From NCBI GenBank assembly GCA_947497475.1, contig CANMGS010000001.1, forward strand, positions 372,001-436,000: DNA of 64,000 nucleotides, read 5' to 3'. The position numbers and the translations under genes were made by a program. Numbering within the stretch: the first letter of the stretch is position 1; every line of letters starts with the position of its first letter. The notes beneath the pieces are model-generated. The model was not told where the DNA came from and made no database searches. It was given only the letters and a program-made list of their open reading frames with translations. Below are positions 63,378-64,000 of the stretch, piece by piece. The stretch comes from an uncultured Amylibacter sp. (lineage in GTDB: Bacteria; Pseudomonadota; Alphaproteobacteria; Rhodobacterales; Rhodobacteraceae).

Positions 63378-64000
63378 ATGAAAACTGGTGATTTCGAAGA
63401 TATTATTACCCAAACCCGCAATGCGTTATCTATGGTAGATATTGAAGCAATTCTTGAATGTATAAAAATACAATATGCTTTGTCAGGAATAGCATATTGC
63501 GGATCAAACTTTGACCAAATCCAAGATGAGAAAGCTTTATTAGTAAGCACGTGTCCGTTAAAATCAATGACACAACATATTAAGCCCCAGTTTTTTTGGG
63601 ATGATCCAGTTTTACAGCAAAGTTTTGAATCCTTTCTTCCATTAGATTGGCATACAATAGACAATAAAGACTCCAAAATAATTGATTATTTCCGCTACCA
63701 AGTCGAAAACCGTTCTAGCATGCAAGGCATGTCATTCTGTTTGCGCGGCTGTGGAAGTGAAAAGGGGGCTCTTTTGGTAGCATCTTATTGTGAATATAAT
63801 TACTGGATTTCAATATCACAAAAGATGGCAAGCCATTTTCAATTGATATGCTATTATTTACACGATCGAATTCAAAAAATAAAGGAAGCATCATCTCCAA
63901 AAATAACCATAACAAAGCGCGAAAATGAATGTTTATATTGGGCTAGCCTTGGAAAGACCGCTGGGGAGACGGCTTGTATATTAGGCATCTCAGAAAGAAC
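63378..64000 (+). CDS. LuxR-family quorum-sensing receptor (partial at window end)
   Basis: The reading frame starts at ATG 63378 (GGGAAG upstream) and runs off the window after 207 codons. The N-terminal part is an autoinducer-binding domain. FFWDDPVL near residue 72-79 matches the conserved Asp-Pro pair of TraR/LuxR, and Trp91 and the Gly of QGMSF (about 117) match further fold residues. The C-terminal part enters the GerE helix-turn-helix (ITKRENECLYWASLGKTAGETACILGISERT split across the edge). No luxI synthase is in the window. It is divergent from marR and is the likely activator of the lux box at 62499. Confidence 0.92.
   Translation, partial: MKTGDFEDIITQTRNALSMVDIEAILECIKIQYALSGIAYCGSNFDQIQDEKALLVSTCPLKSMTQHIKPQFFWDDPVLQQSFESFLPLDWHTIDNKDSKIIDYFRYQVENRSSMQGMSFCLRGCGSEKGALLVASYCEYNYWISISQKMASHFQLICYYLHDRIQKIKEASSPKITITKRENECLYWASLGKTAGETACILGISER

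Overview
The window looks like a chromosomal piece of a marine alphaproteobacterium of the Roseobacter group (Rhodobacterales). Three things point there: a full set of marine methylated-amine genes (tmm, tdm, dmmDABC, gmaS, mgsABC), the Rhodobacterales-style hisS-hisZ-hisG block, and family members such as DUF1489, NrdJ and a DmmA-type protein. Base composition is AT-rich for this group, so a low-GC lineage is likely. That placement is an inference from gene content. No rRNA, CRISPR array, integrase or transposase was seen.

Region 1 (1-22.3 kb) is a methylated-amine catabolic island. Tmm oxidises trimethylamine to TMAO, Tdm demethylates TMAO to dimethylamine, and DmmABC oxidises dimethylamine to monomethylamine. 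DmmD and the C-terminal half of Tdm are GcvT-like folate modules. GmaS and MgsABC pass monomethylamine to gamma-glutamylmethylamide and N-methylglutamate. AmtB, a 57-residue membrane protein missed by length cut-offs, a truncated haemoglobin, a class I glutamine amidotransferase, an XRE-cupin regulator, a threonine aldolase and a polar amino acid ABC transporter accompany them. Hairpins split the island into short transcriptional modules. N-methylglutamate dehydrogenase (mgd) genes are not in the window.

Region 2 (22.4-44.5 kb) is mostly core genome: nrdJ, panC, hisG-hisZ-hisS, slyX, dnaE, rsgA, speB, dtd and tRNA-Met. Mixed among them are a sulfotransferase, an MFS exporter, an enolase-superfamily protein, a zinc alcohol dehydrogenase and a SulP transporter.

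Region 3 (44.5-64 kb) starts directly after tRNA-Met and is accessory and more AT-rich. It holds two membrane-anchored transcription factors (LytTR type and LuxR-HTH type), a 1290-residue repeat-rich autotransporter, a TPR-sulfotransferase, and an indigoidine-type biosynthetic operon on the minus strand. The operon order is TrpF-like protein, eukaryote-like uracil phosphoribosyltransferase, EamA exporter, A-Ox-T-TE NRPS, tautomerase, pseudouridine-phosphate-glycosidase-like IndA, Old Yellow Enzyme, and Sfp-type phosphopantetheinyl transferase.

Upstream of this operon lie a MarR gene and, divergently, a LuxR quorum-sensing receptor cut by the window end. A 20-bp site at 62499-62518 matches the Vibrio fischeri lux box at 17 of 20 positions and lies just before the operon, suggesting direct quorum-sensing control. 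NRPS, IndA-type C-glycosidase, UPRT and exporter together also recall the minimycin/indigoidine (min) pathway of Streptomyces. The cluster may therefore make a C-nucleoside as well as, or instead of, the blue pigment. This is the most interesting system in the window.
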